Numbered from the stretch's first letter, positions 44,875 through 58,034 are shown. The stretch: 64,000 bases of DNA from Byssothecium circinans (GCA_010015675.1 ML976977.1:152182-216181); one strand, 5' to 3'. The notes: generated by a model from the sequence alone, not told the origin. Translations and numbers: made by a program.

Positions 44875-47497
44875 TTACAAACGCCTGAAGAAATACACAT
44901 ACGCAAACTTCTTCATCGCCTCGACGTCCCCGGCCTTTGCAACCTTTTCATCGTTGAAAAGCACCCACGAAGCAGACTGTTCGTCGGGAATATGTTTGCG
45001 GATGAAAGCGACGTAGTGGCTATTGTGTTATTAGAAGATGCTCAATTTTTCCTGAATAGGAATTCTTACCCAGCGTGGATAGAGCTACCCTTGTGACACA
45101 CAATCGACTGCAGTTGAAAGCTAGCCGGTAGCTTGTCACTGCCTGGCTTCTGCTTCTCTGCAGCTTCGGCCGGTGCCTACGGAAATGTTAGCTCATGTCC
45201 GAGATCGGTGGAGTCGGCTTATTCGGAGAAAGGACATACCTGCGAGCTTCCACCTTCGTCAAAGTCGCCCACAGCATCAGGATGACTGAAGAGCCAATCT
45301 ACAGCGCGCTCCATGTCACCACCGGTCTCTTTCAAGGCTTGCCGTGCCTGAGGCGCGCCAAAGCCCATAGCGCCAAGGTTCTCGATCTTCTCGGGATCGA
45401 TTGCGGCAGCACCACCTCCCGATCCACTGCCAGCGTTGAATTCCACTGGCGTATCAATATCAGGATCCTCCATATGAGCAAAAAGCCAGTTGGACGCTGC
45501 TTCCGGGTCTGAATTTCCAGTCGCATGCAGAGCCTTCTCGCACCTCACACGCGGAAAACCCATCGCTTCGAGCATCGACAGTGCCCCCTCATTCGGGACC
45601 CATTTGGAGGATGAGCCTCCATTGTCGACATCCTCGGGTAGAAGTTCTTCACCACCTTGAAGCCCTTTAGACAGGTATGCGTCGAACGAGAAGGCCTCGT
45701 CGCCAACAATGACGGGTACATCCTGCTTTGTAGGCACCCAGTTGACAACCTCGAAGCGCCGCGCATTCACAGCGAGCACTGTAGGGAAAGTCTTGAACAT
45801 GCTCCTCTTCCAAAAACCGTCTTTGCTTCCGCAAGCGCCACATGTGAGTTCAACACGCTCACTGCCTGTGAAAATGTCCAAGCACTCTTTCAAAGTGACT
45901 GGCTCGAATTCTTCTTTCTCCTGCTCTTTTCCCTGGCTATCTGTCACCTCCATCGAGGCATCTTTTGGTATCCTCCTAATTGGCACTGGGATAGAGATGT
46001 TCTCTTGCTCATCCTCGCGATACCGAACCTTCCTGCAGCTGACACATTGTAACCGCTGCTCCATCACAAATCTGAATGCATCAACTGGATCCTTTTGGAG
46101 TGCGACGTGCTGCGTCCGCGATATAAGCTTGAGTAAATGCAAAAGCAGCTCGAAGGCGTCCTGCTGACGCATCGTGGAGAACTCAGAATGGCCTCGACCG
46201 ATCAAGTGTTTCAGCATGGCAGGTGCAAGCCCTTTCTGATGCGGGACCTCGGGAGTATTTTCAGACGCGATGACATCGCTATCCGGCTTCGAATAGCGTC
46301 CGGATAGAAGTCCATCTGCGACCTTGCGGAGTTGGGTTTCCAAGTCTTCTGCCGGCTGGAGCACAGATGGTGGATCTTGATCAGGAAGATAGTAACGCTC
46401 CGCAAACTCCGGCATCGAAAAGAGAGCCTGCAATGTGCTAGCAAGGTAGCAGCTGTTGCCCAGATTCTTCAAGCCAGTGAAACCAGGCCCGAAGAGAGGC
46501 TTTAGCTCTTTGCCATCCTCCGTCGTCATAGAGAACTCCCAGAGGAGGTTCTGTTCAATCTGCATCTCCCCCAAACTCTTCTCCGTCTTGATTCTGTCCT
46601 TGATATTGATGCCCCAATGCAACAGATGGTTCGGCAGCTCCGGGTCGACTCGCTCTTCGTCGCATGCATAGCAGTAGATATCGGCGGTTCCGTCGGCAGT
46701 TAATGAACCCAGCTTGACTGCCACGGGGTGTGATGTGGATTGTGTATGTGCCAGACCATGAGAGTTGCCACCAACGCCGCCAAATTGAGCTCGCCCACAG
46801 CCCAGATTGCCACAGGTCAAGCAGAGCCAGAGATTCTCCTTGAGATCACATGCAGAGCAGTGTCCCAAACTCTGCTCTATTTGTCTCGCTGCATCCTGTT
46901 CCAAGCAAAGGGTATGCTCGCAGGCCGTCAGCTCCTGCTCCCAAGCCTTGACCTCCTCTTGCCGGGCAAATGTATTTGCCTTGAGCACGGCATCTACCAC
47001 CTCAGACAGCTTCCCTGAGCCCTTTTCCACATTGTCGATGCCACAGTCGTAACACTTTATCTGGGTCGTCGTGTCGTAGCGATCGGATTCGGTTTCGGCA
47101 GCGATGGCGAGCTTGGACAGCTTCTGCGGTGGCTCGTCGCGCTTCACCTTCTTGCGCGTGCGCTTAATATTCAGGACGAGCGGGTGATTCGTAGCGGAGT
47201 AGTGGAGGGCGGAATGGTTTCGGTCGCTCGTGCAACCGCCATTGAAGCAGAATAGGCAAACATCCAGCCCGCTCGGGTCGTCCTAAGCCTCAGTTAGCCT
47301 AGGATGCCCACCATGCGTCTTGTGAAGCTCCCCCTGGCTCCTTACAATTGAGTCGAAGCATTGCGTACAGTCCTCGCGATAGACGGATTGGTTGACGCCC
47401 GGAGCGCGCAGCTCTGGAAATTGTTAGTACTACTCAGCAGGCGAGGAGGGGCAAAGGCGGGGCACGAACCTGACGCGTCCACGTGTGTACAGGCCAT
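44875..47497 (-). CDS. UBP14: Ubiquitin C-terminal hydrolase Ubp14 (USP5/isopeptidase T)
   Basis: Disassembles free, unanchored polyubiquitin chains. Exons 47470..47497, 47346..47413, 45240..47282, 45070..45176 and 44875..45019 encode 796 aa. The N-terminal cryptic zinc region has CTQCFDSI and CLFCFNGGC. The ZnF-UBP (about residues 174-225) has CSACDLKENLWLCLTCGNLG then HGLAHTQSTSHPVAVKL. The USP core starts with the catalytic Cys box GLKNLGNSCYLASTLQALF (Cys about 310) and ends with the His box SSIHAGHYVAFIRK; the second Cys-pair is CVSCRKVRYRE. Two UBA domains sit between (SMLEAMGFPRVRCEKAL and IENLGAMGFGAPQARQAL). Domain order is exactly that of USP5. Confidence 0.95.
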
Positions 47498-47776
47498 CTT
47501 CAGCTAGTGAAGACAGTATCTGCAAGGTAGAGGGTGAGGTGTGGCGTTGGTTGGGGACAGAGACCGTGGTGTGGGTGGTGGAAGGAAGTTTTGCTGAGGT
47601 ATGGACGGTATGACGCTCTAGTGGGGCACTAGGGCAGCTAGACAGGCCCGTCTCACTTGCGGCGAACAGCAATAGCAAACGGATTGGGACATAATGAAGG
47701 AGAAGACTTCTCATGAGAGTTTGGTATGCTGGGTATCATGTCGCCTTCACAGTCCTAAAGCTAGTATCCTACATAT

Positions 47777-50700
47777 TTATTTTGACGCGTTCGACCGGAA
47801 CTGAACAGACCAGTTCAAAAACTGGGAGAAGATCACCGGCTGCATTGGAGACTTCTTCTCCTGGAACCACCGTTTTTGACTCTCTGCGTATACATCAACA
47901 GCTCTGGCGTAGTTGGCACTACCGAGGTCTACCAGAACCCTGACAAGATGCAAACTCGCCGCGCTGCATGCATTTGCGTGAATGATCGCGCCGCCACCCA
48001 ATGTAGCCTCCTCGTGAATACTCATCAAGACCTCTATGGCCGATTCAATATCTCCAGGCTTCGGTAGCTCTGTCTTCTGCTTCGTGTGGGTAGACAATAC
48101 AGTCCTGAGTAACTTGGAGCTTTTGTCCGAAAGCTGTTTGTTGACATTCGCCCTGGTGAGCCGTAGCACGGGGATTAGTGCGTTCAGCGTGAGAGTATTG
48201 GAGAACTGCTTGTCCAGAAAGATGGCGAGGAGATCCAGTACGCGTGACTTGAACTGTACCATATTCTTCTTGGCGTCTTTCCGCTCCTTCTTTCCAGTGA
48301 TCTGGCTGCGCTGTTTGAAGATGTTTGAGAGATGCGGATCTAGTGCCATCATTTGTTCATCGTCCATATCTGAGTCGTCTGAAGAGACATCATCTGCTTC
48401 GCCGTCGGCGGTAGGTTTCGAGGTTTGTAAGGTCAAGGCCAGCATATTGTTGAATTGCGTTAGTTCTTCGTCCTCTTCGCTGTCGTCTGCGTCCTCAGAG
48501 TCACTGCTCGTACCGCTCGAGGATCCATGCTCAGAGTCGTCCGACACGCTGGAACCACCCTCTGCCATCTCAACATCAGACGCGTCTTCCATGTCTTCAT
48601 CTTCATCTCCTAATTCATCATCTTGAGCAAAAAGTTGCTTTTGACCTTCAAGAGTCTCCTCTGTATCGAGAATATCAGTCAATGACTGGAGACCTTCTAG
48701 ACTCAATCCCGGAGCGAACGTGGTAAAAGCTTCCACTGCTATCTTATGGAAAAGCGTGCGGGGATTGCCCATGAATGACAGTAGTATCTCGACGAAACCA
48801 TCTTGGCCTTGGGTCGCTGATCCTTTCACTGATTTCAAGACTGCATTCCTTGTGCTGTCGATGTCGTTCAGCATCATCACGGCGTCTGTGTCACCGTTGT
48901 AAACTTGAAGCAATGTGAATGTGTAAAGAAGAAGGAAGCCTCGAGCGGTCGACGTCTCACCGGTAGACGAGTCCTAGGCTCGTTAGTCAAAGTTGTGTAA
49001 ATAGATGAGCTGACACATGCCTCTGCAATGATATCATCTAGGTTCTTTAACGCCTTTTCAACAGTATCTGCAACCGTATCCTCGGCCTCAAAAACCAACC
49101 TGAGGGATTTGGATGCTGTCGTTTTGGACCTGATCATTTGAATAACCAGCAATCCGAACGACATGTGTGATTCGGACTTCACGGCAAGTAGACGTGTAAG
49201 GCATGAAGAAAGACGCTCTTGAAACATCTTCCGGCCGACTTCACTAATGGGAGGTAGAGGCACTTTGCGAGTCTTTGCTTTCTGGCTTGGGATGAAGTAT
49301 GCGTGCTCCACCATAAGCTCGAGAGTGCTCTTCAGCCAATTATCACTCTCGAATACATCAGGTATCAGGCCCTCATACCGTTTATACTGCCGAATAACGC
49401 TTAATAGAAGATCTGCAATCGCTTGTCGCCGATGGTCAGCAACAGATTGTTCGGTGGTGTCAGGGCGAATGATAAGAGAGTTCAGATATCGCACAATCTT
49501 CTTGAGGCTGTCGTCATCAGCCTCAAGAAGAATTTGCTCCAGTGCCTTGGCTTTCATAGGGCTTTCGAAATCGGCGGTTCCGTTGTTCGAAGTGAGCCCT
49601 GCAACGAGGCTGGGAGTAGAACTGGGGGATTTCTCCGCTCGGCTTTGGAGAGCTTTCCACGTTTTTAGGGCTGCTGCGTGCAGGAGTCTATTGTCTTTCT
49701 TCGTCTGGTTGAGCAGCGTACGCATGAGGTTCGGACTGAACAATGCAGCGATGGCCCAATCTGGAGCTTGTCCGATCATCTTGCTGAACAGTTTGAAGCC
49801 CCATGATTTGCGCTCGTGCGTGGAAGAGATACCGAAGAGATGCGCTGCAAAGGTCAACTTACGATAATAAGGTGATCGGAACTAACATACCATCAACGGT
49901 GTCGAGCCAAAATCGGGCGAATTCCGACCTTTCCGAATCCGTTCGATCCGGGGTGGCATCCGTATCCATCTGTAGAACCTTCAACAGTATCAAATCCCAC
50001 GCAAAGGAGGGGTTCGGATGTGCAGCCGCTGACTTGGCATCTTCGGACTTGCCGTCTTCTGAAGAGCCCCGGAAGTTCTCTCTCAAGACTTTTGCCAGGC
50101 GGGTACGCTCTTTCTTCGAAAGAGGGTCATTATCATGCCAGATTCTCACTGGGAGCACCTTCTCATACTTGGAAGCCTTCAATGCAAGCCAAATGGCTAC
50201 ACCTTCAGGTGTATTGACTAGGTTGAACGAGACCAGACGTTGCACCACACCCTGCGCACACGGCTCGAGGTCGATCTTCGTATCCAGGCTTTCGACCGCT
50301 TGGACGAGGATCAAGCCGCATTCTTCGCGTAACCAGGGTACATCGCGTGCCATTCCGTAGATGCGGTCTAGGAGCTCATGCCAGCCTTGAAGAAATAACT
50401 GAGGTTCGATCAAGATTGATGATTGCATGATGGCTTTATAGGCGAAAACTTTGCCAATGAGGTGGTCTCTTCTCTCCTGCACAACGTGTAAGCAAACATC
50501 ACACTGCGCTGCTCTTGAGGTCTTACGATGCCGGCTACATTGCCCTCAACCTTGGTCTGCCGCTCGACCCTCTTGAGGAATGAGTTCACATTGAGATCTA
50601 GACCTTCAATTACGGGGTTTGATGGTCCGAGGAGCTGTCGTAACAACTCTGTGAGAGTAACACAGAATCCAAGTCTTGCCGCTTTGCGTTGCGTGCAAAG

Positions 50701-50949
50701 TCCTCGAATTAATCGGTTCAATACTTCTTGCACATCGCTTGCCGCAGGCTTGTTCTCGGGAGAAAGCCTGACAATCAGCTGCTGGGCGGCCTCTAGTCGC
50801 ACTTCATCGGACTCTGCGGCGAGGTTCTCATAGAGCTTGTATAGTAGGAGCTTCTCATCGGTTACTTGACGTTTGTGTTTCGTGGAGTCGTCTGCGCCAG
50901 CACCCTCTTGAAACTCTTCCCGCCCTCTCTTCCGACCTTTCTTGCTCAT
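47777..50949 (-). CDS. POL5: Pol5 / Mybbp1A-family nucleolar protein
   Basis: Despite its name (DNA polymerase phi), Pol5 acts in rRNA production and ribosome assembly. Exons 50527..50949, 49891..50476, 49021..49844 and 47777..48973 encode 1009 aa, near the yeast length of 1022. The start MSKKGRKRGREEFQEG and KLYENLAAESDEVRLEAAQQ fit the family. Most of the protein is helical HEAT-like repeats; a long acidic stretch (DDELGDEDEDMEDASD and following) lies about residues 705-790. Intron 3 (48974..49020, 47 bp) begins GCATGT and ends CCTAG; only this GC-AG choice keeps phase and gives IIAEDSSTGETSTARGFLLL. Introns 1 and 2 are GT-AG. Confidence 0.92.
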
Positions 50950-52377
50950 TTTGACTCAATTGACGTGGTTCTGCATGGATTCGTGGCCGGCGGTAATGAA
51001 AAAAAGTTTGAATTCGTTATCGATAAACTTCGGGTCGGATAAATTATTTTGCGACGTGGCACATGCTCAAGCTCTCACCTGCAAGCTGACATTGAAAGCG
51101 CCGACTCAACAACAGACAACGACACAACACTCTCAACAACCAATCCTCATGTTGCTTGATTGATGCCATGGAATGCCTGGCAAGAACCCAAGCACTTACG
51201 GCGTGCTCTCACATGATCACGAAGCTTCTAAGTACCTCCAGCGGGGTGTCACATTGAAGCTCGGGTTTTCACCCCACTTTGAGCTTCGTCTGATAGCTAT
51301 TCTTACTTTTCTTGCCGTCTTCGTCCGCTGAGGATGCGGTTCGCGGATCAACCTGCCCTAGACGTATGCATGAGGGGCCCTTGATGAAACCCGAAAGTGC
51401 GGCGAATAAATTGATGGGCGAGCTGGACAGGTGATTGAGCGTATGATTGGCAGACTGAAGGAATTTCACGGCATACTTCGAACATCGAGCCACTGCCGCG
51501 CGGACGATGCAAAGTCAGAAGTCACTCTTGATCTGCCCTGGCCGGTGAATGTGTTGATGGCTCCAACGACGGCTGTCTCGCGGGGTGCACTCTGCCGATA
51601 TAAGCCATGAGAAAACGTCGTCGTGAACGGCTCGGTGGTTCATCGCCGACGCTGCCATGACTTTGCTTCGTGCCTAAAATCTGTCGCCTGCAGTTGAAAC
51701 ATCGTCTTTCCAAGCGGGTCTGGGGTAGGATTCTTATACCCATGTTCGGGCCGGACTTCAGCTGCCCACCTAGTCACGAGATCACGTACGAACCGCCTTG
51801 GGCATTGTTTACAGTCGCGTTGACCTGGAAGCACGCGGCGACCTTCTGCGTTGAGATGGCCCAGCCCTGCAAGCGCGTGGCCGGCCTGTCAGCTTCTGCA
51901 GAAGAGGGGTCACCGGTTGGTGGGATCTGAATGCATCGGTTCAAGAGGATTTGTGCGCCGAATAATGCCGGATGCTTCATTCATTAACCACATAGGGCAT
52001 TCTCGACTGTAGGTTCAGCCAGCCATGGGCGGAATCACAGGATTGCCGCACCGCAGCCGCCGGAATTGCGCAAACACGCGCTTGGCTTCCATGTTGTGAC
52101 GATGGGCGGTGATTGCGAGTGCCAACTGGGTCAACTGTCCAGACAAACAAACAATAATAATAATAGTCTCGGAATAGTAACGGTGGACTGGAAAGACTCC
52201 TTAAAGGGCCGCGTCGCCAGGCATATGACGTCCACGAGGGCCTTCATCGAGATGCATCGAGCAAGTGCCCTGGAAGCGACCGCCGGACAGCGATGGATCC
52301 AAGTTGATCAAGATTTGTGCATCCGCATGGGGAATAAAGCGCTGCTCAAGAGGCGTTCACGGGCCGCGAGCGGAGCC

Positions 52378-52419
52378 CTTCAAGGTCTTCGAGGTCTTTG
52401 GCTCTTCAAGGTCTTCAAG
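52378..52419 (+). repeat. Short direct repeat
   Basis: CTTCAAGGTCTTC occurs at 52378-52390 and again at 52403-52415, with related GAGGTCTTTGGCT between them. Confidence 0.7.
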
Positions 52420-52779
52420 CGCCGCGACAGGGGTATCGCTGCACGAATTCAGACGCGAATATCTCCCATCTGGCCAATGAGGGCTCAGACGAGGCCATCC
52501 GTGCTTCAGGCGGAGCGCTGGCCAAGAGCCTCGAGGGCGTTTCCCTGGCAGAGAGCGAGCAATGACGACAGAGTTACAATCCAATTGTGGTGGTAGTCTA
52601 GAGCTGACCCTGACAGCACGAGGTTCAGCTAGCTGGAGCAGCAAATGGGCATGGCGGAGGGCCATCTCTACAGACACCCCGCCTCTAGGCGCGGGCAGCC
52701 ATCGTGATGGGAATGGTGCGTCTGCGGCTGCTGGCATCGCCATGGAGACGGCACCACCGGGCACCCACGAGGCCATGGC

Positions 52780-52806
52780 GGTGCAGACGGTGCAGACGGT
52801 GCAGTT
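52780..52806 (+). repeat. Short tandem repeat, 9-bp unit
   Basis: GGTGCAGAC occurs as consecutive copies, the last one diverged, in the CDC25 upstream region. Confidence 0.65.
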
Positions 52807-53861
52807 GGACAGAACCTGCGTGGATACTTCAGGCGGGTCTGGCGTTCATGGCCCTCCCTGCACGTCGGACCCGTGCCTTTTGCTCTGGCAACGCGTGGAC
52901 GATAGTAAATAGGAAGAAGGGCATGAGCAGCGCGAGGAGACCTCGGACGGGTAGATCAGCTCGGTGCCTGCATTGTGAATGCATTGCCTGCGCCGCCCAC
53001 TGTGACGTACAGTGTTAGATGGTTAGATAGAGATAGCCGGCCCAATGGCCTGCGCAGTGCGGGCGAGAAGATGCTGCGAACCATGTGTTTACGCGGGGCG
53101 GCCTAGCTGCAGGCCATGCTCATTGCTCACAGATGCGTCTGACCTCCACAGCGACGAGCAAGCACATGTATACACAGTCCAGCGAAGGAAGACAACACGC
53201 GAGCCCAGCGCACTACATATGTAATAATGCAGTGAATAACCCGCATGCCAGGCGAGCCCACAATCGAGGAATTGCGCGCGCTGTGGTCGCTCGTGAGGGT
53301 GAGCATGCCGGCAAGCGCTCCAGTCTGAAGCTCAGACCGTACATGTCGTGCTGAGTGCCCTGGCCTGGCACCTTGTTACCTTGTTACCGGGCAACCAGTG
53401 TGGAACCCGTCCGGCTCCTCACCCAACTCTTCAGCACTCTCTTTCCTTCGCTCCACCCTTCTCCGTCCCCAAGAAGGTCCTCTCCCCCTTAAAGCGGTCG
53501 CTGGCTGGGTCGTTGGTCGTCTGTTGGATACATTCACTCCAGGGCAGCTGCATCTCGGCCTCCTGCACCTCTCCCTCTCCCTCTCGACCACGCCTACTCC
53601 CACGTCCGCGGCGGGACGACAGTCTTCTCCCGAGCAGCCTCCTCCCCCACAGCCCACGCTAGAGGCGACCAACGGCGAGCATCTTCAGTCAGAATTAGCT
53701 TTCTCGATTTCTATGCTTATCGCGAGTATCCCCTCCACGCTGCCTACCGAGTCGAGCGCACCCTCGTTTAGCCAGACGACCAAGACGCCGTAGCAAACCA
53801 ACCTCCAAACGCAGCACTGCACCGACAACCTCCCGCGTAGGCAGCAGCCTCTCAAGCCAAC

Positions 53862-55821
53862 ATGGAGATGTCTTCCCCTCTTGCAGCAATGCATCCTCCA
53901 CCACTACCTTGCGGACCCTGGGGCTACCGACGAGATTTTCCCTCAAACCCCATCTTTGGAAGCTCCAAGAACTTGAACTTCAACTTCCGAGATCTCAGCA
54001 TGAAGCGCTCTTCCAACGACTACTTCAGCCTGCAGCCCATCCCTGGATCCTCCCCGACGGCAAGCCTTGCCGCCGACATGTCCTCGAACCTCCACGTTGA
54101 CCAGAGGTATGCCGTTCCGTCTCATGTCCTCCCTTGCAGCAGGACACGAGAGCAGACAGGCTAATATTGTTCTAGTCCCCAGCTCGCAACACCGAGACGG
54201 TCGCTCTTCACGTCGAATCTTTTCCAGCAGCTAGACAATCGGGGTAAGCTTGTGCAAACAAACCGACGCAGTCGAGATACGGTCTCTAATGACGTGGAGC
54301 AGAAGGAACCAGGACCCCGCCAGTCCGCTGGGAAGGCGTTACGACACCTCCCATTCCCTCTTCGTCCCCCAACTTCGTTCCAGACTCAATGGACATTTCG
54401 CCTTTACCGCATAAAGCTCCCTTCAGCTTTGCATCCGAGCGTTTCCTGCCCTCGCCTAGTCCCATCGACGTTACCACCGCCAACTCTACACCGGCCGTTG
54501 ACGACGACATGCTCTCTCCGTGTGAGCTGCCTGCTGCCCCTCAGTTGACTGTGCCTGGGACCGAGGGGCTTCGTCCGCTCTCTGCTGTCGAGTAAGTACA
54601 CTTCAGATATTCTGTGCCTCATCACATGCTAACCGTCTCAGAAACCGAAAACCCATCCTTCGTCGACCATCTCTTTCAAAGGCCAAGAACTACTCGACCA
54701 ATACTGTATCCTTCAAGCAACAGGAGCAGAATCACCTCCCGCCGTTCAAGTTCGGTGCCGGTGTCGATGCCTTCATGCCTTCTGCACCTTCGCCCGCCGC
54801 CCTAGATGAATGTTTTGCTCCGTCACCTCCACAAGACCGTCGGCCGTTCTCGAACCCTTTGCTGGGTCCCTCGAGGCCGAAGCTCTTTGAGCGTAGTACG
54901 AGTGCCTCCCGTGCTAGCGGACCACCCAACTGTGCCGTGAGGAAGCCTGCCGGCCCGCCCTCGAGACGGCCTACCAAGTACCGGAGGTCACTCAGCATGT
55001 TCGAACACCCCGGGGATGTGATGAATGCCAAGCAAGAGAAGGATGACAACTACACGCCTAGCGGTCTGCAGTCCGTGATGGACGTTGACGATGTCTCTGC
55101 TCCAAAGCTGCCATACTTCACCCCGCCTAGTGAGCCCGACAGTCTCCCTCGAATCACCGATACCACGTTGATCAGCATACTCAATGGTGAGTACGACCAC
55201 ATCTACGAGGAGAAGATGATCGTCGATTGCCGCTTCGAGTATGAGTACACCGGTGGACACATCACTGGCGCAGTCAACTTCTGTGATAAGGAGCTCCTAG
55301 GACATCGGTTATTTAGAGCCGACGCATCTACCACGACGACCAATACACTCGTCATCCTCCACTGTGAATACTCGGCGCATCGCGCGCCTCTCATGTAAGC
55401 ACTACTCTACCCAACACAACAAGACACGCTAACGTTGATCAGGGCCAAGTTCCTGCGTAATGAAGACCGCAAACTCAACTGCCACCGCTACCCGCAGCTC
55501 ACTTATCCTGAAGTGTATATCCTTGATGGAGGCTATAGCTCGTTCTTCGCATCACACCGTGAGCGTTGCTTCCCCCAGCAATACCTCCGCATGGATGCCG
55601 AGGAGCACCAGGACAAATGTGAACGTGGCATGGACAAGCTTCGCCAGCGCTCCAAACTCAGCCGTGCGCAGACCTTTGCCGTCGGACAGCGATGCTCGTT
55701 CGAGGGCTCGTTCGATGAGAGCCCCACCGCTGTCGGTCGATCCCGTAGTGGAAGCAATACGCTTTCAGATGCTCTCAGCATTGGTCGGATAGGAACTACT
55801 CGCCGAATGGCGTCCTACTAA
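53862..55821 (+). CDS. CDC25: M-phase inducer phosphatase Cdc25 (NimT type)
   Basis: Dual-specificity phosphatase that removes the inhibitory Tyr phosphate from Cdk1 to trigger mitosis. Exons 53862..54106, 54176..54243, 54303..54591, 54642..55394 and 55443..55821 close in frame to 577 aa. The N-terminal 330 residues are regulatory and disordered, rich in Ser-Pro/Thr-Pro (TPRRSLF, RTPPVRWEGVTTPPIPSSSP). The rhodanese-type catalytic domain starts near residue 365 (LPRITDTTLISILNGEYDHI), has IVDCRFEYEYTGGHI, the active-site loop HCEYSAHRAP (CX5R intact) and YPEVYILDGGYSSFF. The last intron splits the Met of LMAKF. Identity is firm. Confidence 0.93.
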
Positions 55822-57276
55822 GATTCCACCAAGGCCAATGATTTCCCTTCAATTGTTCTCACGGCGAACGGGTTTACGGCGTTATTGACAGTGGCATTGC
55901 AGTCTGGGTCTTGGTGTACCTCAGATTCATCCTTGCGGCGTTCTAGCGACTTGCCTCTGCATCAATCTTCGACTCCAGTTGGAGGACATGTTGATCAATC
56001 GACTGCCACCTTTCCGGTTGCCGTCTCGATCTTTTTTACTTCCATTCACTCGGCTTTGCCGATCTTGTTACGATTCACCTTTCTCGCGAGAAGTTGCTGG
56101 ATACCCACTTTGCCTTCTAGCAAGCCTGTCGAGCAGCACCAGAAGTGTGCCTCGCGAGCTTTAATCTCTTTTGTCTTATTCATGCCCATCCTCAACGGAT
56201 CTTCCTATGCCCCCTCCCCGCAGAGCAGACAAACTGCTCGTGCATGTTCTCTGAACAATCTAAAGAATCATCACGAAACAAATACCACACAGGCCTACGT
56301 GCCTAATACGCTACCTCATTACCAACCACACTGCATTCGACACCCCATTTCCTCTCTCAACACGACTCTACTACACCCATCATTGGTACATTAAACACAC
56401 AATCAGACTGAACACGCTGTCACCCTCTCCCCGTCCCCGATCGGTTGTCGATTTTCCTTGGTTCCTTACTACATCGGTCCCCCTTCAAGCATAACTTCTC
56501 TCTTTCCTCCGGGTCACCCAAAAGAAGGATTTTCGCCTCCTTTGTTTTGCGGCACTTCTGGATCCATTGTCTACTTGCTACTTGTTTCTCTGCGGGCTGG
56601 GATAGGGATGGCGTGTAGATTGGGATTAAGGTTGTACATATGTGGAGTGCTTCTTCGAGCCGCTGTGTAGTGCAGAGAAATTTGTAGTTGAAGGGGATAG
56701 TTGAAGGGACCTCGTCGTAATGTGGTTGGAGACAAGGGTGGATTGATGGGTCTGTTTGTGCTTATCCGGAATTGAACAGTATCACTCACATCTTGTGCGT
56801 TGCAGTTTTGTGATCCATCTGGTTGATATGTAATTCTTCGAGGTGAGTATTTTCGTCATGCTGATCGTAGATGTGATGATCGGGGCGGTAAACAAAGATC
56901 AAAGATCTCGAAATGAACAGCCAATCAACACGCGTCATATCTGAACCCCTGCTCAACCCCACATCCCTGCCCCGCGTTTTCTATCACGTCAACCCAACGC
57001 CCGTTAGACTCGATCCGTAAAATACCGAAACTTTCTGCTATCCACATCAACCCAGCTTTCCCACGAACTACAAAAAGCTTAACTCCGAAAAAAGTTCATC
57101 CTCAGCAGATCCGCTATTTGCCACTTGGCCCACCACATTATTGACGCATTCCTTGCTCCGTGCGCTTATTTCCCACTTTCCCGCTACCGCAAGAGCCTTG
57201 ATAGCTTCCACCAGATCCCCTCGTTCCACAGCACCTTTCGTGCCTTCGTATTTCACATGTTCGATTTCCCCGCACC
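55822..57276. other. Intergenic: CDC25 3' flank and SLD5 promoter
   Basis: About 1.5 kb between two plus-strand genes. The left half is CT-rich and probably a long 3' UTR. The right half has a CCAAT word at 56921-56925 and an ACGCGT box at 56930-56935. The 169-codon frame from 55885 starts at an ATG but shows no motif. Confidence 0.5.
56930..56935. promoter_or_regulatory. MCB-like box (ACGCGT) upstream of SLD5
   Basis: ACGCGT lies about 340 bp upstream of the SLD5 ATG, five bases after a CCAAT word. ACGCGT is the MBF site that drives G1/S genes in yeasts. A single hexamer can occur by chance. Confidence 0.4.
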
Positions 57277-58034
57277 ATGGACAACATCGAAGACATCGAC
57301 GACATCCTCGCCGAAATCACCGTCGACAGCACGCCTCAGGAAACACGCGACCTGCAAGAATTAACGCGTTGTTGGGTTGCCGAGCGGGTAGCGCCCGAGC
57401 TTCTTGCATGGCCCGAAGATGTTGTAGAAAGAGTGCTCGAGCGGATACGGAAACAAATCGAACTTGTGGAAGATCAGACGGGGAGCATGGATCCGAAGAC
57501 GAATTTCCGGCTTATTGTTGTTCAGACGGAGTTGGAGCGGTTTAAGTTTCTGGTGAGGAGCTTTTTAAGGGCCAGGTTGAGGAAGGTATGTGTGTGTATC
57601 TGTATGGCATTGGGTTAAGATGGTTTGAGATTTTGCTGATACATGAGATGGGGAAACAGATCGATTCCTATCCAATCCATATCCTCGAAAAGCACAATGA
57701 CTCGCTCAGTCGATCGCTCCTACCCCTCCTCTCCGGCTCTGAGTATCAGTACCTCACGACGCATCAATCGCTACTCGCGGCGCATTATAAATCGTCTTTC
57801 CTTGGGCAGTTCCCCGCGTCGTTGCAGAGGTTGGATGATACGACTGGAGGCGTCAATATGATCGATAGGCCGGACGAGCATGCGGCGTTGTTTGTCAGGA
57901 GTTTGAAGGATATTGGGGAGCTAGTTATTGAGGGGACGGAGAGGAAGATTGATATTAAGAGGGGGGATGTTTGGGTTGTGAGGTGGAGTGCTGTTAGGCC
58001 TTGGGTGGAGGCCGGGGATTTGGAAGTTCTGTGA
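57277..58034 (+). CDS. SLD5: GINS complex subunit Sld5
   Basis: Sld5 is part of the GINS tetramer, which activates the Mcm2-7 helicase with Cdc45. Exons 57277..57585 and 57660..58034 (intron GTATGT to AACAG) give 227 aa, the normal size. The start [14 protein letters not shown] is typical; the helical A domain includes [40 protein letters not shown] (intron follows), and [12 protein letters not shown]. The C-terminal B domain ends [20 protein letters not shown]. Identity is firm. Confidence 0.93.

Larger units (their letters stand above)
50950..53861. other. Very long divergent intergenic region, POL5 / CDC25
   Basis: 2.9 kb without a supportable gene, the longest such stretch in the window. 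A CCAAT box at 51140-51144 lies about 190 bp upstream of POL5. Short direct repeats occur at 52378-52419 and 52780-52806. The part from about 53400 to 53861 is CT-rich and probably CDC25 leader; it includes a 131-codon frame ending at 53793 that could act as an upstream ORF. Open frames of 139-176 codons near 52066-52776 on both strands have no recognisable motif. Confidence 0.5.

Noticed and set aside
48036..48626. 196-codon Ser-rich plus-strand frame
   Set aside because: It is the antisense of the acidic stretch of POL5, which naturally gives Ser-rich frames.
52066..52776. 176-codon plus-strand and 139-codon minus-strand frames upstream of CDC25
   Set aside because: They overlap each other, are compositionally odd, and resemble nothing known to me; short repeats explain part of them.
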